A stretch of 8,101 bases of DNA from Planctomycetota bacterium (GTDB lineage Bacteria > Planctomycetota > Phycisphaerae > WQYP01). Positions 1-6,965 of the stretch are shown here, piece by piece. The notes under the pieces are model-generated. The model did no database searches. It worked only from the letters and a program-made list of their open reading frames with translations, and was not told the DNA's origin. The position numbers and the translations under genes are program-made. The DNA lies in NCBI GenBank assembly GCA_021828925.1, contig JAJZCT010000128.1, forward strand, positions 1-8,101, in the 5' to 3' direction. Numbering within the stretch: the first letter of the stretch is position 1; each line of letters starts with the position of its first letter.

Positions 1-495
1 AATTTCAAACGACAGATGTATCTGAGCCGTCGGCTGGGTACACAAAAGTATTGGGACAAGGTTCAAATTAAAAGCGATCCCCAGGTGCTGAAAATATTCC
101 GCACGGATATTCAGCCCATTGTGTTGCAAAGCTGCGGAACCGTGGGCTGCCACCGCGGACAAAACGCACCAGGCTTCCGGATATATGGGGATCAGGGCAG
201 CAACAATACCCTGAAAACCTACACCAATTTTCTCACCCTTACACGGTTCAGCTACAAGCACATGCCCCTGATTAGTTTAGATAATCCCCGCATGTCTCTG
301 CTGCTGCAATATCTGCAACCCAGAGAACTCCAAGCGTATGCCCATCCAGGGAAAAAAGGCCCCATGCCACTTAGATTTGGCGAAAGCAAAATCATCGACT
401 GGATTGAATCTTTGCGGTTTCCGCCGCACAGCTATGGCATTACGCGGCCTACCGCAAAAACACAGCCGGCGGCTACCCATCGAGCGTCGAGGTAA
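1..495 (+). CDS. C-terminal part of a cytochrome c-like (C-x4-C-H) protein, 5' truncated
   Basis: The reading frame is open from base 1 and ends at TAA 493-495, leaving 164 visible residues; the true start lies outside the window. The ATG at base 16 is probably internal. The segment DIQPIV...SCGTVGCHRG (visible residues 36-53) holds a C-x4-C-H motif, C45 to C50-H51, resembling a c-type haem attachment site with four rather than two spacer residues. Planctomycetes carry many proteins with a similar 'IQPI...C...CH' segment, related to PSCyt-type domains. The conserved-looking stretches NFLTL, DNP.MSLLLQYLQP and IIDWIESL that follow fit a small helical cytochrome domain, and methionines after the motif could supply the sixth iron ligand. 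The last 25 or so residues look like a loose tail. The gene converges on purU, with 16 bp between the stops. The coding call is firm; haem binding is inferred, and a structural zinc-type or disulfide role is possible. No export signal can be judged because the N-terminus is missing. Confidence 0.75.
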   Translation, partial: NFKRQMYLSRRLGTQKYWDKVQIKSDPQVLKIFRTDIQPIVLQSCGTVGCHRGQNAPGFRIYGDQGSNNTLKTYTNFLTLTRFSYKHMPLISLDNPRMSLLLQYLQPRELQAYAHPGKKGPMPLRFGESKIIDWIESLRFPPHSYGITRPTAKTQPAATHRASR

Positions 496-511
496 ATGTT
501 ATTCATCAACA

Positions 512-1435
512 TTAATTTCGGGGAATCGCATTTTCTTTGACTTTATGAAATGAGCTTATTCCGGGCTTGAAAACCACTTTATCTTCTACGACGATAAGTT
601 CTTCATTGAGGAAATATTTTACCGCCTTGCCCAGGGTTTGCGCTTCGAGTTCCAAACCGCGCTGGCGGACATCCTCGGCCTGATCCACACCGACATTAAT
701 ATGGAAAACATCCTGCAGGATGATGGGGCCTTTGTCGAGTTCCTCGGTGACAAAATGAGCGGTACATCCTGTAACGCGCATGCCGCTTTCAAAGGCCTGC
801 CGATAGGGATTGGCGCCGGGGAAATAGGGCAGTAAGGACGGGTGAATATTAATGATTTTAGAGCGGAAGGCCGCGATGATTTCCGGCGAAAGTATCTGCA
901 TGTAGCGGGCCAGAATAATCAGATCCGGCTCCAGCGACCTAAGTTTTTCAAAAAGCCATTGCCGATGCCGCGTTTTTGCTGATTCATCAGGGCCTGAGAG
1001 CGTAAAGGCAAATGGCAGTTCGGCGGCACGGGCCACATCCTCCAGCGTCGGATGATTGGCCAGAACTGAAACGATTTGGCCGTTGAGTTCATTTTGACGA
1101 TTCAGGTCCAGCAGTTTTTGCAGGCAATGCGGTTCTTTGCTCACCAGCACGACGACGCGCTTGGCCTTACGAGTCTGGCGGAGTGTAATACGGGCTTCCA
1201 TGCCGATCTGCCGCCCCAAATCCAATAATCCGGTTATCAGTTGATCCAGGGAAATGGCCATATCATGCAGATCCACCAGCATATCCATGACAAATATGCC
1301 GCGGACCACACGCTGTTCCATATCCTCAATGTTTATCCCGTTGGCAGCCACATAGGTGGCAAATTTTGCCACCACGCCTTTTTGATCTCTACCCTGTACC
1401 GATATGACCGCCAGCACCTTGGGATTTTCCGACAT
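512..1435 (-). CDS. purU: Formyltetrahydrofolate deformylase
   Basis: 307 residues, slightly longer than E. coli PurU (about 280). It hydrolyses 10-formyltetrahydrofolate to formate and tetrahydrofolate in the cytoplasm, which balances the one-carbon pool and can feed formate to PurT-type purine synthesis. An N-terminal ACT domain (about residues 6-85; GRDQKGVVAKF, NGINIEDMEQ) is followed by a formyltransferase-fold domain (about 92-285). The catalytic triad of the formyltransferase family is visible: N196 and H198 in IINIHPSLLP, and D234 in ELDKGPI. LARYMQIL (175-182) is also typical of PurU. The ACT domain separates it from PurN, and the lack of a C-terminal Fmt domain separates it from methionyl-tRNA formyltransferase. 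The last 15 or so residues, after VVFKPG, are an extra tail. The ATG start is preceded by GGAAGG about 8 bases upstream. The start lies 17 bp after the ROK kinase stop, so co-transcription is likely. ACT domains often bind amino acids; E. coli PurU responds to glycine and methionine, but that is not shown here. Confidence 0.95.
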   Translation of the reverse strand: MSENPKVLAVISVQGRDQKGVVAKFATYVAANGINIEDMEQRVVRGIFVMDMLVDLHDMAISLDQLITGLLDLGRQIGMEARITLRQTRKAKRVVVLVSKEPHCLQKLLDLNRQNELNGQIVSVLANHPTLEDVARAAELPFAFTLSGPDESAKTRHRQWLFEKLRSLEPDLIILARYMQILSPEIIAAFRSKIINIHPSLLPYFPGANPYRQAFESGMRVTGCTAHFVTEELDKGPIILQDVFHINVGVDQAEDVRQRGLELEAQTLGKAVKYFLNEELIVVEDKVVFKPGISSFHKVKENAIPRN

Positions 1436-1452
1436 ATTTCATTCCTTCCATT

Positions 1453-2427
1453 TCAATGCCCCTGCATCATAGCATGGGCTAACGCGGCCGCACCGATTAT
1501 GCCGGCATCATTGCCGAGTTCCGCAGCACGGATTTCGACCACAGGCGGATCCATGTTCCAATAATTTTCATCAAAATGCCGCCGGACGGGCTGTAAAAGA
1601 AACTCGCCCGCCGCAGCCATACCGCCGCCTAGAATGATCATCTGCGGATCCAGCCAATGCACGGCACTTATACAGGCCACAGCCAGATAGCGGCAAGTCT
1701 GATTCCAGATTTCCAAAGCCAGCTCATCGCCCCGCCGGGCATGATCTTCTACATCCCGTGCGGTAAGTTCCCCGAATTGATTCAGCGCATCACGCAGGCT
1801 GGAGGTAACTTCCGGGTCATGCAGGGCCTGGACAGCCCGCTGACCCACGCGGCTGGCCGCCGTGTACATTTCCAGGCACCCCTTTTGCCCGCAGCCACAC
1901 AATACTCCGTCCGGCACGACGATCGCATGACCCAGTTCCCCCGCCATATCGGTGTGGCCGCGAATCAGACGCCCATCGACGATAATGCCGCCGCCCACAC
2001 CAGTGCCCAGGGTAATCATCATCATATTGCGTACATTTAGGCTTTTTCCCGCCCCGGCAAAAAATTCCCCATAGGCGGCGGCACGTGCGTCATTTTCCAG
2101 AACTGCCGGTTTACCCAACGCCGCCGAAATACGATCTCTTAATGGAACATTTTCCCAGCCGGGCAAATTAGCGCTGCGGATGACGATACCTTTTTCAGTG
2201 GACAGCGGGCCGGGAGAATCAATACCCACCGCAGCGATGACATCCAGTGTCAGGCCTGCCGATCGAACCGCTTGCCCAGCGGCGGCGATCATATTGGCGA
2301 TCACTGCGTCCGGACCGCGACCCGTGGGCAGGCTGGTTTTGGCGATTACTTTACCCGCGCTATCCAGCACACCGGCTTTGATGTTGGTTCCGCCCAGATC
2401 CAGACCAATATACAAGGCATCATCCAC
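1453..2427 (-). CDS. ROK-family sugar kinase (glucokinase-like)
   Basis: From the GTG start chosen here the protein has 324 residues, normal for a ROK kinase. It would transfer phosphate from ATP to a hexose or amino sugar in the cytoplasm; the substrate cannot be read from sequence. Visible motifs, GTG numbering: the phosphate-binding DLGGTNIK (10-17), LENDARAAAYGE with catalytic D113, GTGVGGGIIVDG, and the ROK zinc site made of ELGH (H167) with C177, C179 and C184 in CGCGQKGCLE. There is no N-terminal helix-turn-helix, so it is a kinase rather than a ROK repressor. Start choice: GTG 2427 has AGGA (2434-2437) six bases upstream. The longer TTG start at 2445 has no clear ribosome site. A third option, ATG 2476 with GGAAGG upstream, is out of frame by one base across a T7 run (see findings). 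The gene follows the GH2 gene on the same strand and precedes purU by 17 bp. Use on a sugar released by the GH2 enzyme is inferred. Confidence 0.93.
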   Translation of the reverse strand: MDDALYIGLDLGGTNIKAGVLDSAGKVIAKTSLPTGRGPDAVIANMIAAAGQAVRSAGLTLDVIAAVGIDSPGPLSTEKGIVIRSANLPGWENVPLRDRISAALGKPAVLENDARAAAYGEFFAGAGKSLNVRNMMMITLGTGVGGGIIVDGRLIRGHTDMAGELGHAIVVPDGVLCGCGQKGCLEMYTAASRVGQRAVQALHDPEVTSSLRDALNQFGELTARDVEDHARRGDELALEIWNQTCRYLAVACISAVHWLDPQMIILGGGMAAAGEFLLQPVRRHFDENYWNMDPPVVEIRAAELGNDAGIIGAAALAHAMMQGH

Positions 2428-2476
2428 CGCAGATCCTGCTTTCAAAAAAAGTCAAAAGTTGGAAGCGAGAATCCAT
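2420..2476 (-). other. Possible 18-codon upstream ORF or displaced N-terminus of the ROK kinase
   Basis: An ATG at 2476 sits about 6-8 bases after GGAAGG, a better initiation site than that of the TTG at 2445. It reads MDSRFQLLTFFESRICGG and stops at TGA 2420-2422, just inside the kinase gene, overlapping the GTG start at 2427. If the run of seven T (minus strand; A7 at 2444-2450) were six, the same ATG would read straight into the kinase as MDSRFQLLTFLKAGSAVDD and give a 341-residue protein. So this is either a short leader translationally coupled to the kinase, a slippage or frameshift site, a homopolymer error in the sequence, or chance. The sequence alone does not decide. Confidence 0.3.
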
Positions 2477-2536
2477 GATTTTCCCTTCCGATGACAAAAA
2501 CCCGCCACGCCTAACCAAGCATGTCAACGCTTACGC

Positions 2537-2577
2537 GGAACCGAATGGCCAAGGTTCCCCCTACCCTGTCGGCAGGG
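2537..2577. repeat. Two adjacent small hairpins between the GH2 and ROK genes
   Basis: GGAACC (2537-2542) pairs with GGTTCC (2553-2558) around a 10-base loop. CCCTG (2564-2568) pairs with CAGGG (2573-2577) around TCGG. Neither is followed by a T tract on the minus strand, so they do not look like an intrinsic terminator of the GH2 transcript. They could be mRNA structure in the GH2-ROK spacer. The rest of this gap shows no gene and no convincing promoter. Confidence 0.3.
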
Positions 2578-2587
2578 AGCTTGACGG

Positions 2588-2599
2588 AGCGATTAGCCG
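2588..2599 (+). repeat. Left copy of a 12-bp inverted repeat flanking the GH2 gene
   Basis: AGCGATTAGCCG, 18 bp beyond the GH2 stop codon. Its exact reverse complement lies at 5122-5133, upstream of the same gene. An 8-bp word GCGTCCGG also lies beside each copy (2607-2614 and 5117-5124), in the same orientation. The function is unknown. Confidence 0.4.
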
Positions 2600-2617
2600 A
2601 ATTTTTGCGTCCGGTTT

Positions 2618-5086
2618 TTAACGTTGCGGAGCGACCGTCTGAATCGCAATGGTTTCCGGGGCCAGGCCTTTGGCTCTCGCGGTCACGTGAATGACTCCCG
2701 CCGTGCGATCGGCCTGCACCAACACCATGCAATAGCCATAAAACGCCTTGTGGGAATGTGCCTGATTAAGCTCATGACACGCCGGATCACCATTTCCCGA
2801 GCCGACAATTCTGCCCGGCCCGGTAATGGTGAAGTGCACCAGATTCATGGCATTGGTAACCACGTGGCCATTCGCGTCCATCACGGATACCGCAATAGGA
2901 GCAATATCTTCACCATTGGCCCGTATTTTTGGCCATTGATTTACCAGCCGCAAGCCGACCGCGGGGCCGGTGGTGCGTTGGGTCCAGGTGGCCACGAGTT
3001 TTCCATGGTCATACCCGCGCGCGACAAGCTTGCCGGGCTGGTAGGGAACCTGCCAGTCCAGATACCAATATTTGGGCATTTTCTTTTGACCGATTTTTTT
3101 GCCATTAAGAAATAGTGCCACCGTGTCGCAATTAGCGTAGCAGCGAACCAGCACGTTCTTCCCGATCATGGATTTGGGCAAATTCCATTGCGGGCAGATA
3201 TAAACCAGCGGCTTTTTGCCCCACCAGGCTTTGTAGTAATAGGCATCGGGCTTAGGAAAGCCACAGATGTCCAATACCCCAAAATGAGAATTTACATCCG
3301 GCCAGCCGTCAGGCGTGGTTTCGCCGCGGTAATCAAAACCGGTCCAGTTAAAGCCGCCCTCCACAAATTTTTGTGTGGCAATAGGCTTCCAGGTATCCCA
3401 GGCGTATTGCGACCAGTTTGTGTGCATGGTGTATTGGCTCACCAGCCCCTTGCTTTTATTGCTTACCACTACGCCGCGATCGCTGCAAGTGCTGCCGATT
3501 TCACTGCCGAAAATAGGCAGGTTCGGCAGCAGTTTATGCATCCACGCATAAGCCCCGGGGTGGTAATTGATGCCCTGCAAATTTTCCACATGAGTAAAGC
3601 CATGCGGATAACCACCATTCATGGCACAGGTAATCGGCCGGGTGCGGTCATATTTATGGACTTCATGCATCAACGCGCGGAAAACTTTTTCGCCATATTT
3701 GGTAGCCTGAATCTTCCATTCCTCATTACACATGGACCACATAATCACACTGGGGTGATTACGGTCGCGGAGAATCAGAAACTTAATGGCTGACATATTG
3801 TTGTAAGGCTCGCCCACAGCAGCTTTGGGATTCTGCGTATCGGTCGGATGGCGATTTTCATCCATGACCAGCATACCCAGATGATCGCAGGCGCGATAAA
3901 AGGCCGGCGAAACGGGATTATGCGACGTCCGGTACGCATTGGCGTGGAGTTCCTTTTTCAACATCATCACGCGCCACCACCAGAGATTATTCGGTGCCCC
4001 GATGCCGACGGCGGGAAAATCGGCATGGTTGCATTCACCTTTTATTTCCACGCGTTTGCCGTCAAGAAAAAAGCCGTTCGCGGGATCAAAACGAAGCGTG
4101 CGAATACCGAAGGTGGTGTATTTGGCATCCGCCGTTTGACCGTCGGATTCAATGATCGTATGAAGTTTGTACAAATTGGTGTGGTGCAGGCTCCACAGAG
4201 CCGCATGCGCCAGGGAGGTGTGCTGATTAAACGTGGCGTGCTGCCCCGCGGAAAGCGTTTCTGCAGTGCGCACGGTGGCTACCGCGTGGCCGGAGGGATT
4301 GAGAATGGTTGAAACAATCGAAAATACCGCGGCATGAGAGCGAGCATTGGTAACCGTGGTTTGAATCGTCAAATTCGCATCGGCATGATCCCCCATCGCT
4401 GAGCCATAATGAATAGGCCCCGGCACCTTGCTGATCACATACGTACCGTACCGCGTGATATGCAAATGACGTTTGGCAATTAACCAGACATTGCGGTCAA
4501 TGCCGCCGCCTTCATACCACCAGCCCTCAAAAAAAGTTGGATTGACATAAACCGCCAGCGTATTAGCTTTATTGAAATGAACAAACTTTGTGATATTCAA
4601 GCGAAAGCCGGTATATCCGCCGGGGTGTTTGCCCACCAGGCGGCCATTGATATAGACATGCGCATCGCGGTATACGCCTTCAAAATAGAGCCATAGCATT
4701 TTACCCTTATCCGAAGCGGGCAGCGTAAAAGTGCGTTGATACCAGGCGGGATAAACCGCCAGCGATCCGTGCCCCCTGTTGGCGTGGCGAGAAAATTTGC
4801 CCCGGACAATATAATCATTGGGAATCTGAACTTTGCGCCAGGAGGCATTGACCGCCGAAACGGGAGATGGGCTGCTCGCCCGATGCCACCGCCAATGAAA
4901 ATCCAAGTTCATGCGCGACCGCGGCGAAGCTGCAGCGCTGTGTGGCACCAGGATCAAGACGGCCAAGACCAATAGTGAGGCTATGACAACCTTACCCCAA
5001 CATAATCGCTCTCGTCTGATCGTTAAACAATCCGATATGCTACTGGGCGCGGAGGGCACTATGTGAAATTTCCTGTTCTTTGACAT
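2618..5086 (-). CDS. Exported glycoside hydrolase family 2 enzyme (beta-galactosidase-like)
   Basis: 822 residues, with the domain order of the longer GH2 enzymes. These are a jelly-roll sugar-binding domain (about 57-203; YFEGVYRDAHVYINGRLVG), an immunoglobulin-like domain (about 205-330), a TIM barrel (about 332-625), a DUF4982-like domain (about 628-705) and a C-terminal Ig-like domain (about 706-818). Retaining GH2 catalytic residues are evident: acid/base E455 in MWSMCNEEW and nucleophile E529 in PIFGSEIG, 74 residues apart as in LacZ-type enzymes (76). The barrel ends in GGFNWTGFDYRGE, common in beta-galactosidases of this branch. A hydrophobic segment (about 31-50) ending in SAAASP suggests a signal peptide cut near residue 53, with an unusually long n-region of about 30 residues containing RRER. 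Export to the periplasm or outside is therefore likely. The ATG is preceded by AAGGA about 9 bases upstream. The substrate (galactoside, glucuronide, mannoside or other) is not determined. The downstream ROK kinase may act on the released sugar. Confidence 0.94.
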   Translation of the reverse strand: MSKNRKFHIVPSAPSSISDCLTIRRERLCWGKVVIASLLVLAVLILVPHSAAASPRSRMNLDFHWRWHRASSPSPVSAVNASWRKVQIPNDYIVRGKFSRHANRGHGSLAVYPAWYQRTFTLPASDKGKMLWLYFEGVYRDAHVYINGRLVGKHPGGYTGFRLNITKFVHFNKANTLAVYVNPTFFEGWWYEGGGIDRNVWLIAKRHLHITRYGTYVISKVPGPIHYGSAMGDHADANLTIQTTVTNARSHAAVFSIVSTILNPSGHAVATVRTAETLSAGQHATFNQHTSLAHAALWSLHHTNLYKLHTIIESDGQTADAKYTTFGIRTLRFDPANGFFLDGKRVEIKGECNHADFPAVGIGAPNNLWWWRVMMLKKELHANAYRTSHNPVSPAFYRACDHLGMLVMDENRHPTDTQNPKAAVGEPYNNMSAIKFLILRDRNHPSVIMWSMCNEEWKIQATKYGEKVFRALMHEVHKYDRTRPITCAMNGGYPHGFTHVENLQGINYHPGAYAWMHKLLPNLPIFGSEIGSTCSDRGVVVSNKSKGLVSQYTMHTNWSQYAWDTWKPIATQKFVEGGFNWTGFDYRGETTPDGWPDVNSHFGVLDICGFPKPDAYYYKAWWGKKPLVYICPQWNLPKSMIGKNVLVRCYANCDTVALFLNGKKIGQKKMPKYWYLDWQVPYQPGKLVARGYDHGKLVATWTQRTTGPAVGLRLVNQWPKIRANGEDIAPIAVSVMDANGHVVTNAMNLVHFTITGPGRIVGSGNGDPACHELNQAHSHKAFYGYCMVLVQADRTAGVIHVTARAKGLAPETIAIQTVAPQR

Positions 5087-5121
5087 CGAAGAGTTTCCTT
5101 TTCTTTTACCTCTTGAGCGTC

Positions 5122-5133
5122 CGGCTAATCGCT
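5122..5133 (-). repeat. Right copy of a 12-bp inverted repeat flanking the GH2 gene
   Basis: CGGCTAATCGCT on the plus strand, the exact reverse complement of 2588-2599. It lies 35 bp upstream of the GH2 start codon, where an operator or the 5' leader would be. The match does not extend beyond 12 bases on either side. Confidence 0.4.
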
Positions 5134-5205
5134 ACTTGCGGATCGTTATGGGTCATCGCCCAGTGGCACGATTCACCCACGGCGATCAACCTTACAGAGA
5201 ATTCG

Positions 5206-5219
5206 GGAAATCATTTTCC
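5206..5219. promoter_or_regulatory. Interrupted palindrome upstream of GH2, possible operator
   Basis: GGAAA-TCAT-TTTCC, a 5-4-5 inverted repeat about 120 bp upstream of the GH2 start. Its size suits a dimeric regulator, and sugar-use genes are often controlled locally, but no regulator gene is in the window and so short a repeat can occur by chance. Confidence 0.2.
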
Positions 5220-5439
5220 GTGGCGCGTCGATTGCAACCCATACCCCTGCTGACACTTGCCCCTTATGCCCGGCACCGCCGGACAGAGCGGTCATTCATT
5301 CGCCTCAATAGTATCGCATGGATTTTTAAGAATGCCAGCGAATAGATTCACTACGGTACGCTCTATACTTTTCCGGCGCAGTTACGTATTTCCAATCCGG
5401 CGCGGGTCGCCAACCTCGGTGCCGACGGACTGCGGTGAG

Positions 5440-5454
5440 CGGCCATCAAGGCCG
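5440..5454. repeat. GC-rich hairpin after the radical SAM gene
   Basis: CGGCC (5440-5444) pairs exactly with GGCCG (5450-5454) around ATCAA, 12 bp past the radical SAM stop. On the minus strand the following bases are not T-rich, so it is a weak terminator candidate at best. It may protect the 3' end of the mRNA or be chance. Confidence 0.25.
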
Positions 5455-5466
5455 ATGCGGTGCTTT

Positions 5467-6960
5467 TCAGGATTTCAGACCTCCCGGAACCAGCCGTTCG
5501 GAGATTCGGCGGTAGTGGTAACCGCAGATAATCAGTTGAATAGCCAACGGCAAATTTCGTGGCCGATGCAAGCTCGTCCAGAGCAGCATTCTCCAGTAGT
5601 CAAAGCGTTCTTTGCTGACAAATCCCAGTCGCCAGGTGGCCAGCGCACCGGCCAGCACACGCCGCAACGTCAAGCGCGTCTGCACGGGCGGTGCGTGGTA
5701 CTCTTTAAGAAAAGTACGCAGTCTGCGGTAGTATTGCTTGGAAGAATAGATGGACCGCAGGATGGTCTGATATCCCTGCTGTAATGCCTGCTCATTGCCG
5801 GCCGGCACGATGTTGGAAGTTCCGTCCACATTATCGCCCGTGGCGGTTCCGATGACGCGGTGTGCCAAATTCATCCGCGCATAGAGCCGGGTGCCTGGAA
5901 TGGCTTGAAGCCGCCCCACCATGGCAGTCATGATTCCGCTGTTCTGTATGAAGTCGATTTGCCGCTGGAAAATACTGGGCTGATCACTGTCAAAGCCTAC
6001 AATAAATCCACCTTGCACCTGAAGTCCCGCGCGGTGGAGACGTTTTACATCCGCCACCAGATCTCGATTACGGTTCTGGCTTTTTGAACATTCCGCCAAG
6101 CTGGAATTATCCGGTGTTTCAATGCCGATGAAGACGGTATCAAAACCCGCCCCCGCCATAGCGGCCATCAGTTGCGGATCATCGGCCAGGTTGATTGAAA
6201 CCTGAGTGTTGAAAGTAAAGGGGCCACGTTCCTTTTGCCACTGGACCAGCACTGGCAGCAAGTCATGCTTGAGTTCTCGCTTATTGCCGATCAGGTTGTC
6301 ATCAACGAAGAAAATACCGTCGCGCCATCCACACCGATAGAGCGTCTCGAGTTCAGCGCGTATTTGGGCAGAGGTCTTGGTGCGTGGACGGCGGCCAAAC
6401 ATGGCTGTCACGTTGCAAAAATCACAGTCGAAGGGGCAACCGCGCGAAAACTGAATTCCGGTGCAGGCGTAATAGCGAAGGTCCGCCAGTTCCCAGAGCG
6501 GAACCGGTGTCGTGTGAAGATCGGCGAAGCCCTGGGCGCGATACAATCGCCGAGCCGTTCCCTGTTGCAAATCTGCCAGGAATGGTGGTAACGACAATTC
6601 CGCTTCATCGAGTACGAAGTGGTCCACCTGATCGAAGAGTTCATATTCGTAGCTGAACAACGGTCCGCCCGCGACAATGGTGCGGCCGGCCGCTTTACAA
6701 CGGGCTATCAGAGCCTTGGCTGATTCGCGCTGTACGACCATGCCGCTGATCATTACAAGGTCGGCCCAGGCCAGGTCGGCGTTTGACAACGAATGGACAT
6801 TCAAGTCCACCATCCGTTTATTCCACTGCGGGGGCAGCATCGCGGCGACGGTCAAGAGGCCTAGCGGAGGGATGACCGCTCGCTTTCGCACAAATCGCAA
6901 GGCATGTTTGAGACTCCAGAAAGTCTCGGGAAATTCCGGGTAAAGCAATAATACGTTCAT
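5467..6960 (-). CDS. Cobalamin-binding-domain radical SAM protein, substrate unknown
   Basis: 497 residues from the ATG at 6960, which has GGAG eight bases upstream. A TTG at 6987 in the same frame would add nine residues but looks weaker. The N-terminal part (about 1-135) has the Rossmann-like B12-binding layout: MNVLLLYPEFP, PPLGLLTVAAMLP, VDLNV, DLVMISGM and VAGGP. No DxHxxG motif is visible, so any cobalamin would bind without the lower-axial histidine, as in several radical SAM methylases. The radical SAM core (about 165-370) has the cluster motif C175-x3-C179-x2-C182 (GCPFDCDFC), followed by FFVDDN, FIGIETP and GGFIVGFD. The C-terminal part (about 375-497) resembles DUF4070-type tails. 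This architecture occurs in the HpnP-like group that methylates unreactive carbons, but I cannot assign HpnP itself and no hopanoid genes are here. The enzyme is likely cytoplasmic. The gene lies between recG and GH2 on the same strand, with its own likely promoter at 7099-7127. Confidence 0.92.
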   Translation of the reverse strand: MNVLLLYPEFPETFWSLKHALRFVRKRAVIPPLGLLTVAAMLPPQWNKRMVDLNVHSLSNADLAWADLVMISGMVVQRESAKALIARCKAAGRTIVAGGPLFSYEYELFDQVDHFVLDEAELSLPPFLADLQQGTARRLYRAQGFADLHTTPVPLWELADLRYYACTGIQFSRGCPFDCDFCNVTAMFGRRPRTKTSAQIRAELETLYRCGWRDGIFFVDDNLIGNKRELKHDLLPVLVQWQKERGPFTFNTQVSINLADDPQLMAAMAGAGFDTVFIGIETPDNSSLAECSKSQNRNRDLVADVKRLHRAGLQVQGGFIVGFDSDQPSIFQRQIDFIQNSGIMTAMVGRLQAIPGTRLYARMNLAHRVIGTATGDNVDGTSNIVPAGNEQALQQGYQTILRSIYSSKQYYRRLRTFLKEYHAPPVQTRLTLRRVLAGALATWRLGFVSKERFDYWRMLLWTSLHRPRNLPLAIQLIICGYHYRRISERLVPGGLKS

Positions 6961-6965
6961 GGCCG

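Larger units (their letters stand above)
5087..5466. other. Gene-free gap upstream of the GH2 gene
   Basis: 380 bp between the radical SAM stop and the GH2 start. It holds the GH2 ribosome site (AAGGA at about 5096-5100 on the minus strand), the right copy of the 12-bp repeat (5122-5133), an interrupted palindrome (5206-5219) and a CGGCC-ATCAA-GGCCG hairpin (5440-5454) just after the radical SAM stop. The short frames here lack family resemblance and good ribosome sites. I found no minus-strand -35/-10 pair close to consensus, though a GH2 promoter is expected in this gap. No tRNA or known riboswitch fold was recognised. Confidence 0.5.

Noticed and set aside
2522..2527. Perfect TTGACA on the minus strand upstream of the ROK gene
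   Set aside because: No -10-like hexamer lies 16-18 bases downstream (the sequence there is CGGGTT), so I do not call a promoter.
3188..3793. 201-codon plus-strand frame inside the GH2 gene
   Set aside because: It is antisense to the catalytic barrel of a clearly conserved GH2 protein and shows no family features; a frame shadow.
5440..5454. GGCC hairpin as an intrinsic terminator of the radical SAM gene
   Set aside because: The stem is only five pairs and no T tract follows on the minus strand.
5257..5784. 175-codon plus-strand frame running from the gap into the radical SAM gene
   Set aside because: Most of its 3' half is antisense to the conserved gene, and no recognisable domain or ribosome site supports it.
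5467..6960. Assignment of the radical SAM gene as hpnP (hopanoid C-2 methylase)
   Set aside because: The architecture is similar, but no hopanoid genes are nearby and the similarity I can judge by eye does not separate HpnP from sister groups.
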